Shown in pieces: positions 12,795-22,606 of a stretch of DNA of 64,000 nt (the stretch's first letter is position 1; each line of letters begins with the position of its first letter). The notes beneath the pieces were generated by a model that had not been told where the DNA came from, did not search any database, and saw nothing but the letters and a program-made list of their open reading frames with translations. Position numbers and translations under genes: made by a program. This stretch comes from Acorus gramineus (lineage: Eukaryota; Streptophyta; Magnoliopsida; Acorales; Acoraceae): assembly GCA_030737835.1 (NCBI GenBank), contig CM060853.1, forward strand, positions 7,506,133 through 7,570,132. Direction: 5' to 3'.

Positions 12795-12995
12795 ATTTTG
12801 AATAAAGTGGTTTAAATAGAATTGATTTCTAAAAAACGGATTTCTTTTGTTTTTTAAAAATCATTTTTTTTATACTAAAAATTGAAAATAACTTTTAAAT
12901 TAAATCAATTTTATAGAATGCGTTTAACAATACTTTTTAATTTTCTACTTAATTAAAAGCAGAATCGATTTATTTAAACAGAACCAAACGGGCCT
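12795..12995. repeat. Probable MITE remnant
   Basis: The segment has weak inverted ends: TTTAAATAGAATTGATTTCTAAAAA near 12820 against the reverse complement of the stretch 12952-12982. It closes with a CCAAACGGGCC phrase common at ends of plant MITEs. The left terminus is not clear. Confidence 0.35.
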
Positions 12996-13338
12996 ACGTT
13001 GAAGAGAAGATAGAACCAAGATGAATATGTGGACCCAAGATGGACGAGCTGGCCAGGACACAGGAAGGCTTGATCTAGGGATGCATTAGACGTCAACGTC
13101 AGGTTATAAGAAGGCCATTCTCTTTTTATTTTTCTCATTGTGGATATGCATTGCAAATGTGAAAAGTTTTTCACTATATGTCTTTCGTTAATGTAAATAT
13201 ACGATGCTATCAGGGCCGGTCTTTTTTTTTAACGGGTCCTAAATGAATTTTTAAAGCGGGAGCCATATACATTAAAATAATAATAATAATTTTAATACAT
13301 ATCTCTATAAAAAAAAAACATGCACCTAATTAAAAAAA

Positions 13339-14097
13339 AAGAAAAAATGATCAAAAAAAATCTTTTAAAAGTTAAAAATATCCAAATCAGTCATTTTTTA
13401 AAATTATACTTAAAAAAATCTTATTTCACAATTTTGGGAACACAAAAGACCAATCTACCCTTATGAAATTAGATCTTTAATATATTCTATACCTTCTAAA
13501 CTTTGTTAAAATATTTCACCCTCTTAATTTTGTTAATGTATTTCACACATTTTCATATAGATCAACTTCTATTTATTTTAATTTTTTTGTGTTTAGGTGG
13601 ATTTTGTGAAATATGTAACAATATAATTTGAGCTTTTAATGATGAACTCCAATAAACGTTGATGTTTCTTTTAAAAAATAGATTTATATTAATGATGTCA
13701 TAAAAATATGTGAATAGCAAAAAAAAATGTAAATAAGGATTTAGAATATTAAAATATTATCTGTTGCATTGAGGCACAACACAGATTTAGATTACATATT
13801 ATGATTATACACAATGAAAAATTATAAATAACATCATGTAAGATATATAATAATAAAACATCTAAAAGAGAATTGATTTTGGTCATGTATAGAGAGATTG
13901 TTGTTTTGTAGAAAAAATAGGTTTTTGGTGTGAAATAACCTAAGAGGGTTAGAGGGATGTTAATGATTTAATTACATAAGGGTAGATTAGTCTTTTGTAT
14001 TTCCAAAATGGTGAAATGAGACTTTTTTAGGTATAATTTTAAAAAGTTGTTGATATGGGCATTTCTAAATTTTAGAAAATCTTTTTGGTCATTTTCC
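13339..14097. mobile_element. MULE-like fold-back element with ~140 bp inverted termini, nested
   Basis: The left arm (13341-13480) and the reverse complement of the right arm (13955-14097) align over ~140 bp, including CAAAAGACCAATCTACCCTT against CAAAAGACTAATCTACCCTT. A candidate 10 bp target duplication ATTAAAAAAA lies at 13329-13338 and 14098-14107, though it is low complexity. It carries no genes. Size and duplication length suggest a Mutator-like derivative of a different family from the 7795 and 57852 copies. Confidence 0.65.
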
Positions 14098-14302
14098 ATT
14101 AAAAAAACACATCGACTGCTCTAAAAAAGATACAATCTTAAATAACACTTGAAAAGCAACAAAAAAAAATGGATCTTAATAGAATGAAAAAAAAAATCTA
14201 AAAATACCGTAAAAGAGAGCTTTATTTGTTTAACCATTCACTGCTACAATAATAAAAATTTTGGGGCTTTAAGAGGGAGAGAGATGTATATATATATACA
14301 CG

Positions 14303-14304
<2 letters not shown>

Positions 14305-14346
<42 letters not shown>
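14305..14346. repeat. (GA)n microsatellite
   Basis: A pure GA run of about 42 bp. A spurious long reading frame through it (Leu-Ser and Tyr-Ile repeats on the minus strand) is not a gene. Confidence 0.95.
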
Positions 14347-14348
<2 letters not shown>

Positions 14349-14395
14349 TCTTTGAGTTTGAGAGAGAACATAAATAATCACATAAGCAGATAGGA

Positions 14396-14398
<3 letters not shown>

Positions 14399-14464
<66 letters not shown>
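14399..14464. repeat. (TA)n microsatellite
   Basis: An uninterrupted TA run of about 66 bp, 52 bp after the GA run. Both lie within the hAT-type element that spans 13211-15140. Confidence 0.95.
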
Positions 14465-14467
<3 letters not shown>

Positions 14468-14547
14468 GAAATTATGAGAGAGACAAATATTGGTGAGGTT
14501 CGGAGATGTGAAACTGCAGACATTGTTGATAGGGTGAGAGGTTTGTA

Positions 14548-14975
14548 GGTAGGTCTATCAACAGGTCGTGGGTCTACCCGGACCCGACCAGATAAAAGGC
14601 GTAAATACCCGATCTGAAGGACCCGACAATTAAAACAGGTTGGGTCTGGGTCCACCCCGACCCAATCCTATGGACCCGTTAGACCCGATTGACCCAACCC
14701 AAATATTATGTGATTTTTTTTATTTATGATCCAACCTAACATTCATGATTCAACAAAACATGTATAACTAAATATTGAATAATCATTTAAAAGTTTAAAC
14801 ATTTGAAATACTTTTACAACCTTTTGACTTCACAGAAAAGCATAATAATCCAAACTGTATTCCAAATGCTCCCTCATAAAACATTAAAAAATTAAAATAG
14901 TGAAGAACTATTTATAATACACTAGACTTTATTAAAAAGAAAAAAAAATGAAGTCATTGTAGACCCAACAATGTA
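14548..14975. repeat. GACCCG-rich hAT-like segment, copy of 58610-58996
   Basis: The segment starts TAGGTCTATCAACAGGTCG and holds a cluster of GACCCG/GGGTC units followed by AT-rich DNA. It runs in step with 58610-58996 to a shared end at about TGTAG(A/G)CCC. Shared blocks include GATAAAAGGCxTAAATACCC and CATTTGAAATA(C/T)TTTTACAAC. The right terminus of a complete element is not seen in either copy. Confidence 0.6.
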
Positions 14976-15140
14976 TAATATATGTTGTTGGGTCGGGCGG
15001 ATGGGCCTTGGGGTGAGTAATGACTAATAACCAAACAATCGGTTTAATTTTTTTTAAAACTGTATGGACCAGGACTGGGGCCTCCTTGGATGGGGGCCCT
15101 AGGCAGTGGCTTTGGTGGCCTCTGCTTAGGGTTGGGCATG

Positions 15141-16895
15141 GACGCTATCAAGATATATGAAATTTAAATTGAAGTTATATGAATTGTGTGTAACAAAGAT
15201 TATTAGGTTGTCTTTTATTGAAGTCTGAAGACCCATGTCCACGCTGCATGAATGGTGGACATAGATAGATTCGACTGGGGTTACCCCTTGTTAACTTATT
15301 TTCTAAAGAAAAAAAAAAAAAAAAAAACAGGAAAAAAACAAAGTTCTCTCAGCCTCTGATGATAAATCTGAATTTTCAATGCCATTGTCAAATATCAAAA
15401 TAAAGTTTCTAACAACTAATAGCCAAGTACAATAATTAAGTACACAATATTCTTTTGTATAAAAAAAATTTCCCAGGCCTTGAATTAAAATATTTCAGTA
15501 AAGTGCATATTCATTTGCTTGTGCTTGTATGTTTTTGTGTGTGGGTCTTAATTATAAAGAAAACAGTGTCAATAGTTGATTAATGGATCCTTATCCACAG
15601 CAACTGCCAAGAAATTATTCAGCATTAACATTAGTCTTTTGATCCATGGGGTGTGATATTGGGTTATTCACTCCTCATAGTTATATTGGGATAGATAACA
15701 ATCTAAGCTGAATGCGCAAATTTTTGTTTGATTGCATTTTCTGTTATTCTCTTTGATAAACGTAAAAAAGATTTTTTTGTTGTTTGGTTTATTTTGAATA
15801 AAGTGATGATAAGTTATTAATAAAGGATGGATAAGCGTTTATGACTTTTTAAATGACAACTATACCCTCTAAGAATAGTGTGAGAGATGTATGATTGATT
15901 TGATAGATGTGACAATTTTTTTAATATTCGTGAGATTATTAGGTGAGATAAATTTTTTTTAAATGACAGATAAATGTATATTTATTCGTTGGCATAGATA
16001 AACTCTGATAAGCAATTCCTGCATTTTCTTTTAATAGTTATCAGGTCTTATTCTAACTTATCTAGAAATACCTATCAAAATTTATTCAAATAAAACAAAT
16101 AGCTTGTTTGAACTATTCTAATGTATTATTCTTTATTTTTGCTTTATGTTTCACACCAGAGGGGGGTTCTAGATGGTATCTATCATTTCTTGGAAGGTAT
16201 ACCTGTAGGTTAGTTCAACTCCACTACACCAACATTAATTTAGTACGGATACCAATTAGTCTTTGGAAATATGTATGACACTTTCTAGGCAATAGCTTTG
16301 TTGACTAATATTGTCCATGTAGGCTAACTAACATGATTGACCTTGAATGAATAATATATTTACCTTAAAATATATATGCCCAAATTACAACTCTCCCTTC
16401 CTAACAATAGATAGAAATCGAAGACATTCTCTTAGACATGATCAAAGTAGATATAACTATATAAGAGGTCATATTCATGCAGTGTTTATTTGGTGGCATA
16501 TTTGCGTGTTTGGTTGTTTTATCTCATAAAATATCTTTTGTGAGCTAAAGTAGTTCAAAAAAAAGTTTATTTAAATATGTTATCCTCAGAATCAATTAAA
16601 TCATATATATATATGAAAGGATGGCCTACCTTCCTCATAAAATATCTTAATAAAAATTATATATGACATAAAATGCTGATATATATATGCAAGTAACCTT
16701 CTTCTTTTAAACATTTTTTTTTTTTTTTTTGCATAAAACCATGCCAGAACCGTTTCGACATCCATGTCACAAGTATACACTTCCATAATTTGCCATCCGG
16801 TTTCAACTTTCAAAAAACCTAATCTCATCACATTTTTCATTCTTACATTTAATTTCATAGAAAAATATATACAATACTCCATTTGGGATCCCATG
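15141..16895. other. Intergenic DNA; one probable MITE at about 15779-16106
   Basis: No gene is supported. Inverted ends TGTTTGGTTTATTTTGAATAAA (from ~15780) and TTTATTCAAATAAAACAAATAG (to ~16102) frame a ~330 bp gene-free segment, probably a MITE of unknown superfamily. The remainder is AT-rich. Confidence 0.45.
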
Positions 16896-17365
16896 TAAGC
16901 CTGTCAATTATCTAAAAAAAATCTGAATCCGTATCCAAAAAATAAAAATATCTGATATTCGAAGATCCGGAATACGGATATGGACATTAATCTATCAGAT
17001 CCGAAAAATATCTGTATCCAACATATATTATAAAAATATATATATTTGTATTATATATTACCCATATTGTTATCTTGTATGATTAATCACAATGATAATA
17101 TATTATAATACTATGAAATTTTCAATGTATGATATCTAAAAGAGATAATAAGACTTAAAATCTCAATTTTAATTTTGATGTCTCTCTAAAATAACACTTG
17201 ATTATTCAAATTAATATAAATATTTAAACATGTCAATTATCTGAAAAATATCTGTATCCAAAAGAATCCAAATAAAAAAATTGATATTTAATATCCAAAT
17301 CTAAAAATTAAGATATGAATATTAACATCCATATCTGATACGTATCTGTTTAATCGACATGCTTG
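16896..17365. mobile_element. hAT-like MITE, 470 bp
   Basis: The ends TAAGCCTGTCAATTATC (left) and reverse complement of the right end CAAGCATGTCGATTA match well. The 8 bp flanks ATCCCATG (16888-16895) and GTCCCATG (17366-17373) differ by one base, fitting a hAT-type duplication. Inside are several repeats of AAAAATATCTGTATCC and ATCCGxA phrases near both ends. No coding capacity. Confidence 0.65.
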
Positions 17366-17610
17366 GTCCCATGCAAGCTTATATGTACCGATGATAGGGT
17401 TGACAATTCAATTTTTTTATGTCAGGAATTAAATGCTCTTGTAAGTGCTCTTTCATGTCACTGTTTCCTTGATCCTTCCAAATCAATCCATGCATTGAAA
17501 AATAAAAACCATAAACCGACTAAACATGGGACCCCGGAAACCATCAGTTCAACTCTCCTCTCTTTCGTGGAAGCCAAGCATGAAATAAAAATACAACCCC
17601 ACATTACACA

Positions 17611-17618
17611 TATAAATA
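17611..17618 (+). promoter_or_regulatory. Putative TATA box of the ELC-like gene
   Basis: TATAAATA lies 102 bp before the ATG at 17720, the right range for a gene with a short leader. The stretch between is C/A-rich and ends in CCACCACCACC before the start codon. Confidence 0.5.
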
Positions 17619-17719
17619 AAAATTTGAACCCCCCCACCCCCACACACATAAACTTATATATATGAACTTATGAGGGAGTCCCCTCTCCCCCTTCCCCCAA
17701 CCACCACCACCACCTCTTC

Positions 17720-18709
17720 ATGGTGCTTGCCGCCTCAACGTACAGCTTCATCGACACCGCCCTCTCCAACACCGGCCCCTTGGCGCTCTCCTACTCGCAC
17801 ACAAACCTCAAGTGGCTCATCCGCGACCACCTCCTCGCGCTCCTCGCCGACTTCCCCTTCCTCTCCCCCTCCATCGACACCTTCACCCACGACGACGGCA
17901 CCACCGTCCACCTCCTCCACGCCTCCGGCCCCCTCCCCCTCCCCTCCTCCCCCTCCACAATCCTCCTAACCATATGGCTTCACCAAAACCACCCCTTCCA
18001 CCCTCCCCTAGTCTACATCTCCTCCCCCGACATCGCGCGCAACCACCCCTTCATCGACCCATCCGGCGCGGTCGCCTCCCCCTACATCATATCGTGGCAA
18101 TACCCGAAATCGAACCCCTCCGACCTCGCGCGCAACCTCATCAACCTCTTCACCTTCTCGCCTCCCTTCGTAGTAGAACCACCGCCACCGCCACCCAAGA
18201 CATGCCCAATTGTGTCTAAAAGAGAGGCCATCGATCGCCTAACGACGTTCCTCCACCGTGACATGGCGTCCATGAAGGCGAGAGCGGACGAGGACATCGA
18301 GGGGGTGTTGGGCTTGCAAGCGCGCCTTGTCGAGCGCGCGCGCGAGCTTTCGGTTATGGAGCGCGCGGTGGAGCGCGAGAGGGCGGAGTTGAAGAGGAGG
18401 GAGAGGGAGATGGAGGAGGCGAAGGGCGTGCTTGTGAATTGGTTGCACGTCAATGAGCGTGGGAGATCGATGGATGATGGGAGAGTGGTGGTGGATGAGG
18501 TTTTCGAGGGCGGGGATCAGTATTCGAAGCTCATGATAGAGAACGAAGCGGCCGATGCTGCGATCGAAGAAGTTATGTATGAGATTGAGCCGGGTTTCAA
18601 TGTGGGGTTGGTGAATTTGGAGAGGTACATGAAGGAGGTGAGATCCTTGGCTAGGGAGCAGTTCTTTGTCAGGGCCATGTTAATGAAGCTGAATAGAGGA
18701 TTATATTAG
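17720..18709 (+). CDS. ELC: ELC/TSG101/VPS23-like ESCRT-I subunit, intronless
   Basis: This 329-residue protein is recognisable as a plant TSG101/VPS23 homologue (ELC family), a subunit of ESCRT-I that binds ubiquitinated cargo at endosomes for sorting into multivesicular bodies. Residues 1-150 form the UEV domain, with the KWLIRDHLL helix, HDDGTTVHLLHASGPLPLP, the HPFHPPLVYI strand and the YIISWQYPKSNPSDL region; like other UEVs it has no E2 catalytic Cys. A Pro run (154-159) links to a charged coiled coil (about 180-240). The C-terminal steadiness box (about 268-327) has AIEEVMYEIEPGF and REQFFVRAMLMKL. It is shorter than the ~400-residue Arabidopsis ELC because the Pro-rich linker is small. 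The N-terminal codons are extremely C-rich. The start is the first ATG of the frame, at the family's normal N-terminus. GC-rich coding in AT-rich surroundings. Confidence 0.92.
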   Translation: MVLAASTYSFIDTALSNTGPLALSYSHTNLKWLIRDHLLALLADFPFLSPSIDTFTHDDGTTVHLLHASGPLPLPSSPSTILLTIWLHQNHPFHPPLVYISSPDIARNHPFIDPSGAVASPYIISWQYPKSNPSDLARNLINLFTFSPPFVVEPPPPPPKTCPIVSKREAIDRLTTFLHRDMASMKARADEDIEGVLGLQARLVERARELSVMERAVERERAELKRREREMEEAKGVLVNWLHVNERGRSMDDGRVVVDEVFEGGDQYSKLMIENEAADAAIEEVMYEIEPGFNVGLVNLERYMKEVRSLAREQFFVRAMLMKLNRGLY

Positions 18710-21240
18710 CTAGTCCTTTGAGAGCGCGCGCGCGCCTGTGTCGTATCTCTTGCGATTTTTGTTTTGGTGTCTCAAGGGAGGGAAAGTCAGCGACTCTGTA
18801 CAGAGATTGACAACAGTTTTTCGATTGTATTGTAGAGACATAAAAGTTTAAAGTTTTTGTTCATGATTAGGAATTTGTGTTTAAAAATTAAAATAATTTT
18901 ATTCATTTCCCAGAAGGTTCATCATTTGGTATGAGGCATGAAAGTCTGGCTCAGATCTAATAGGTCTTTATACAGGCCTTTTTAGAAGATGGGCCGGGCT
19001 CAAGCCTAACTTTGTGGCACGGGCCTGACCCACTGGCCTGTTCGGGTTGGCCGTAGGCATGCCCACGGCCGGTGAAAACCCATGTGGGAGAAGACGCCAT
19101 TTACCTGATGTTTTAAAAAATGGACTGAATCGACCGGTTCAACCAATTGGGCCGTCGTCTAGCCCGGCTTTCAGCCTAGTTAACCCACTAAACCCAGTCT
19201 ATTAAAAAATTGATCTAAAAATAAAAATCCGTTCTACCCGCTCGTTGAACCGCTGGGTTATGACTAGTTTTTTGAAGATGTGTAAAATCATTGTTAAGAA
19301 GAATAAATAACTTACAAAAAAAAGAACTTACCAAAAAAATGCTGAAAAGATTCTTTTTAATCTTTTGGTTGGAGTTTTTAAATGATTTAAAACTTAATTA
19401 ATTCATCATCGAATATTAAAAAGATTTAGGGTTTGTGATTTTGCCTAATTGCACTTTAAAAAAGGGAAAACAATTTGAGTTTTTATAATATCTCCTCTTT
19501 ATAAATTTGATTCATATTTAACCTAAACATCATATAAAATGTACTAAACTCAAGATTAATTATTCGTATTAAAATTTCAATTATAAATAAAATCATCATA
19601 GTAGTAGAAACACCCTCCTTCCCTTCGCCCATCACCCCCTTCACCCTCCTCTCTCTCTTTCTCTACCTCCCTCTTCTTCTGTTTCTCTTCTCCCTCCACT
19701 CTCCCAAATTCATAAACCTTGGTAAGTGGGTTTGTGAATTTGGGTGGTGGGAATATAGTCTAAAATGTATTCTTTTAGGTATTGTTAGTCCCCTTTTACT
19801 CATCGAATCGAGGTATATACCTCTTTAAAAAGATTTTACATTTTTTTTCTTTAAATGATACCATTCAATTCATTAAAGTATATATTTTACATTTTATAAA
19901 TATTTTTGGGGTATATGATTTTTCTGTAAAAGATACTATTCAATTCATTAAAGTCCATACATAGCATCATAAACTATAAACAATATGTAACCATCACTGT
20001 AGAGGAAATATAAAAAATTTGCGTTCTACAACATTTGGCAGGATCACTTGGTGGTCCGGATTCCAGACAACATGACGCTGATAAAAACATTCAAACAGTG
20101 AATGATAAATGTGTCATAAAAAGATGAGAGAACATTCAACACATCTAAATCAGTGTTTGGATGGACTGGAAATTACACAGAAGCAGCAGAGTCCCTATCA
20201 ACATTAACTGCTCCATCTGCAATTCAGTCCATACATTTTTGTACATTGTCTGTGAAGGCACGATGTAAATCAGTCTGGAGTACCAAATATCCCCCAAGTA
20301 TATTTGTATATCCATACAGGAAGATGTGGGAATCGACACGGTCACGCATGCTAATCTTGGACACACAATTTTTTTTTAATGAAGAATTGAAGACCATCTA
20401 ATCATGACAATGGAACTAATTAAAGCGATATTTATTTTCGTTACTGCTAGCTTTTAACAACTATGTATAACAGTAAAATTACTCATATGATCAGCTATAG
20501 GAGTATTTTTGGAAGCAGTGTTGTTACCTGGGCCTCAGAAATTAAGTCTCACTGATAGTTGATAGGCTTAATAGGTAGCATTCTCTTATTGGTTCCCTGT
20601 TTGACTTTTTCAAACAATAAAAAAAACAATGACATTACTACCCTTTAGAGATTTTTAAAAATTGATTTCAACTAATTATACCATCATTAATTCCTCATAA
20701 CAAAATCCCTAAAAACGCGGATCATTGAAACTTCCTCGATTGAACAAATTTCAAAAAAAAAATTATGACGTGGGGTTCTGAATTGGGCGAATCCAAACGA
20801 ACGAAAAAAAGAAAAAAAAATTCCAGCAATCAAGAGTTCATATCATCTTATTTTCATCTCAAAACAATCATAAACAATGCCGAAGAAAAAAAAATAGATT
20901 TCTTCCCACAATGAAACCTCTCCGTCTGGTTTTTTTTTTCCTTTTTCTTGCCACATAAACAAGATCATTAGAAGACATTTTTGCGATTATTAAAAAATGA
21001 AATCACTGATTTAAAAAATTAAATTTATTTAAAGAATATGTGTTTCAGATGTATGTATTTGAAATCCAAAATGATTATTTATTTATCTAGGTTTGAGAAA
21101 AATAATATTTGACATTGTTAATTTGTTTTAGGTTTTCCAGTATATCTAGATTTTAGAAAAAAATATTTGACATTGTTAATTTGTTTTAGGTTTTGTTATG
21201 CACATTGTTTATTTTCTGAGTCTGAAAAATAAATGATATA
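18710..21240. other. Intergenic DNA without a supported gene
   Basis: The 3' flank of the ELC-like gene starts with a (GC)n run at 18723-18734. Pieces with GGGCCGGGC and GGCCTG phrases (18950-19270) look like decayed GC-rich hAT-like repeats. A direct repeat ATTCAATTCATTAAAGT occurs near 19864 and 19938. Around 20150-20345 the minus strand has an exon-like but broken reading frame (two stops) that I cannot assign. A direct repeat TTTGACATTGTTAATTTGTT occurs near 21107 and 21165. Confidence 0.5.
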
Positions 21241-21272
21241 ACGAATACTGCATTCAGATACATGTATCTGAA

Positions 21273-21800
21273 AATCTGAAACAAATATTGAATTCAAATA
21301 CATGTATCTGAATTCGATATTTGTTTTCAGTTTCACCGATCAATCTGAAACTAAAAATTGTCAATCGTGATTTTTTTGGGGTCCAAAAAAGCCTAACCTG
21401 GATGGATCACCATTGTTTGCACCACAATCAGTTCGCACAAAAAAAAATTGTGTAATTCTTCTCTTCTCCACCGAACAAATCTGAATAAAAAAATCTGAAA
21501 CAAATATCGAATTCAGATACATGTGTCTGAATTCGATATTTGTTTTCAGTTGTACCGATTAATCTGAAACTAGAAATTGTAAATCGGGATTTTTTGGGGG
21601 GTCCAAAAAAAGCTTAACCTGGATGGATCACCATTGTTTACACCACAATCAGTTCGCATCACAATCAGTTCGCACAAAAAAAATCATGTAATTCTTCTCC
21701 TCACTTAACAAATCGGAATAAAAAATAAAATTGATATTTGGTTTCGTTTCAACTGATCATTCTGTATCAAGAAATGATAAATCGTGATTTTTTTGGTCGT
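21273..21800. repeat. Tandem array, ~219 bp unit, two full copies and a partial third
   Basis: Copy 1 starts at 21273 and copy 2 at 21492, each opening AATCTGAAACAAATAT. Both include the palindrome-like TACATGTATCTGAATTCGATA region, an AACCTGGATGGATCACCATT block and CACAATCAGTTCGCA. A divergent partial copy follows from about 21719. In copy 2 the CACAATCAGTTCGCA piece is itself doubled. No coding capacity. It may be a small satellite or the inside of a larger element. Confidence 0.75.
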
Positions 21801-22606
21801 CCAATTGAATTGATATCTTCAAAAGGAAAGAATCTCTTAAATCATAACCACCTCGAGGATAATGGGGGTGGTTATGGAAAACTCAATCCGATTAGTTAGG
21901 GACGTAATATAGATAATTCAAATTTGTCACCTCATGGAACTTGTGATGAGGCCTAGCAATTGGAGCTCAAAAATCATTATTGTTTTGAAAGATAATCAAC
22001 ATTCAATCACAGCCAATTAGAAGTGGTTGTAGAGTCATTATAATCAGTGTTTCAATTGCTCACACCTCCAATTCTCAAATTTTGGTGAAGCATCCCTGTC
22101 TTTTGAACTAATGAAGAATACTTATAAATATAATAATACTACGCAGTATATACTTTATTGGAAAAATTGAAATGACAGCACATTCACTCATCTGATAGGG
22201 ACTAATAATCTACCTTGCTTGATCAAGCAAATAAGACCAATATTTGAACACAATTGACATTCCAAGAACTATAATCATTTTCTAAATAAACTTGCATGAA
22301 CAACACGTTTTTTATCAAGAGAACACAAAAAACACATCTACCTCAATTAAGGCTTGAATCCAATACATATAAATGGCATCAAATTATTTGATATCATACC
22401 ATGCCACATCCATAAGTACATATTGAAAAGGAAAAGGAGCCTAACAAGACTCTATGACAATACTTAAGGGCTATAAAAAAGAAAATCCCCTCATAAGTAC
22501 TTAAAACCATAACTTATAAACCCAAACACTAGCAGTCTGGATTATAAATCCATATAACCAGAATTTTAGGGTGATCACAGGTAATGACCTTACACAAGCA
22601 TAGATT

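Larger units (their letters stand above)
13211..15140. mobile_element. hAT-type element (non-autonomous) hosting later insertions
   Basis: The left end is CAGGGCCGGTC and the right end closes ...GGTTGGGCATG. The flanks are 8 bp target duplications with one mismatch: GATGCTAT (13203-13210) and GACGCTAT (15141-15148). Ends of CAGGGCCGG type with an 8 bp duplication fit the hAT superfamily. The termini are only partly complementary, so it is old. Inside lie a MULE-like element (13339-14097), GA and TA microsatellites and a GACCCG-rich hAT-like segment (14548-14975). I see no transposase. Confidence 0.6.

Noticed and set aside
14269-14655. Open frame of ~128 codons on the minus strand with Leu-Ser and Tyr-Ile repeats
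   Set aside because: It is a translation of the GA and TA microsatellites and flanking transposon DNA; no family similarity.
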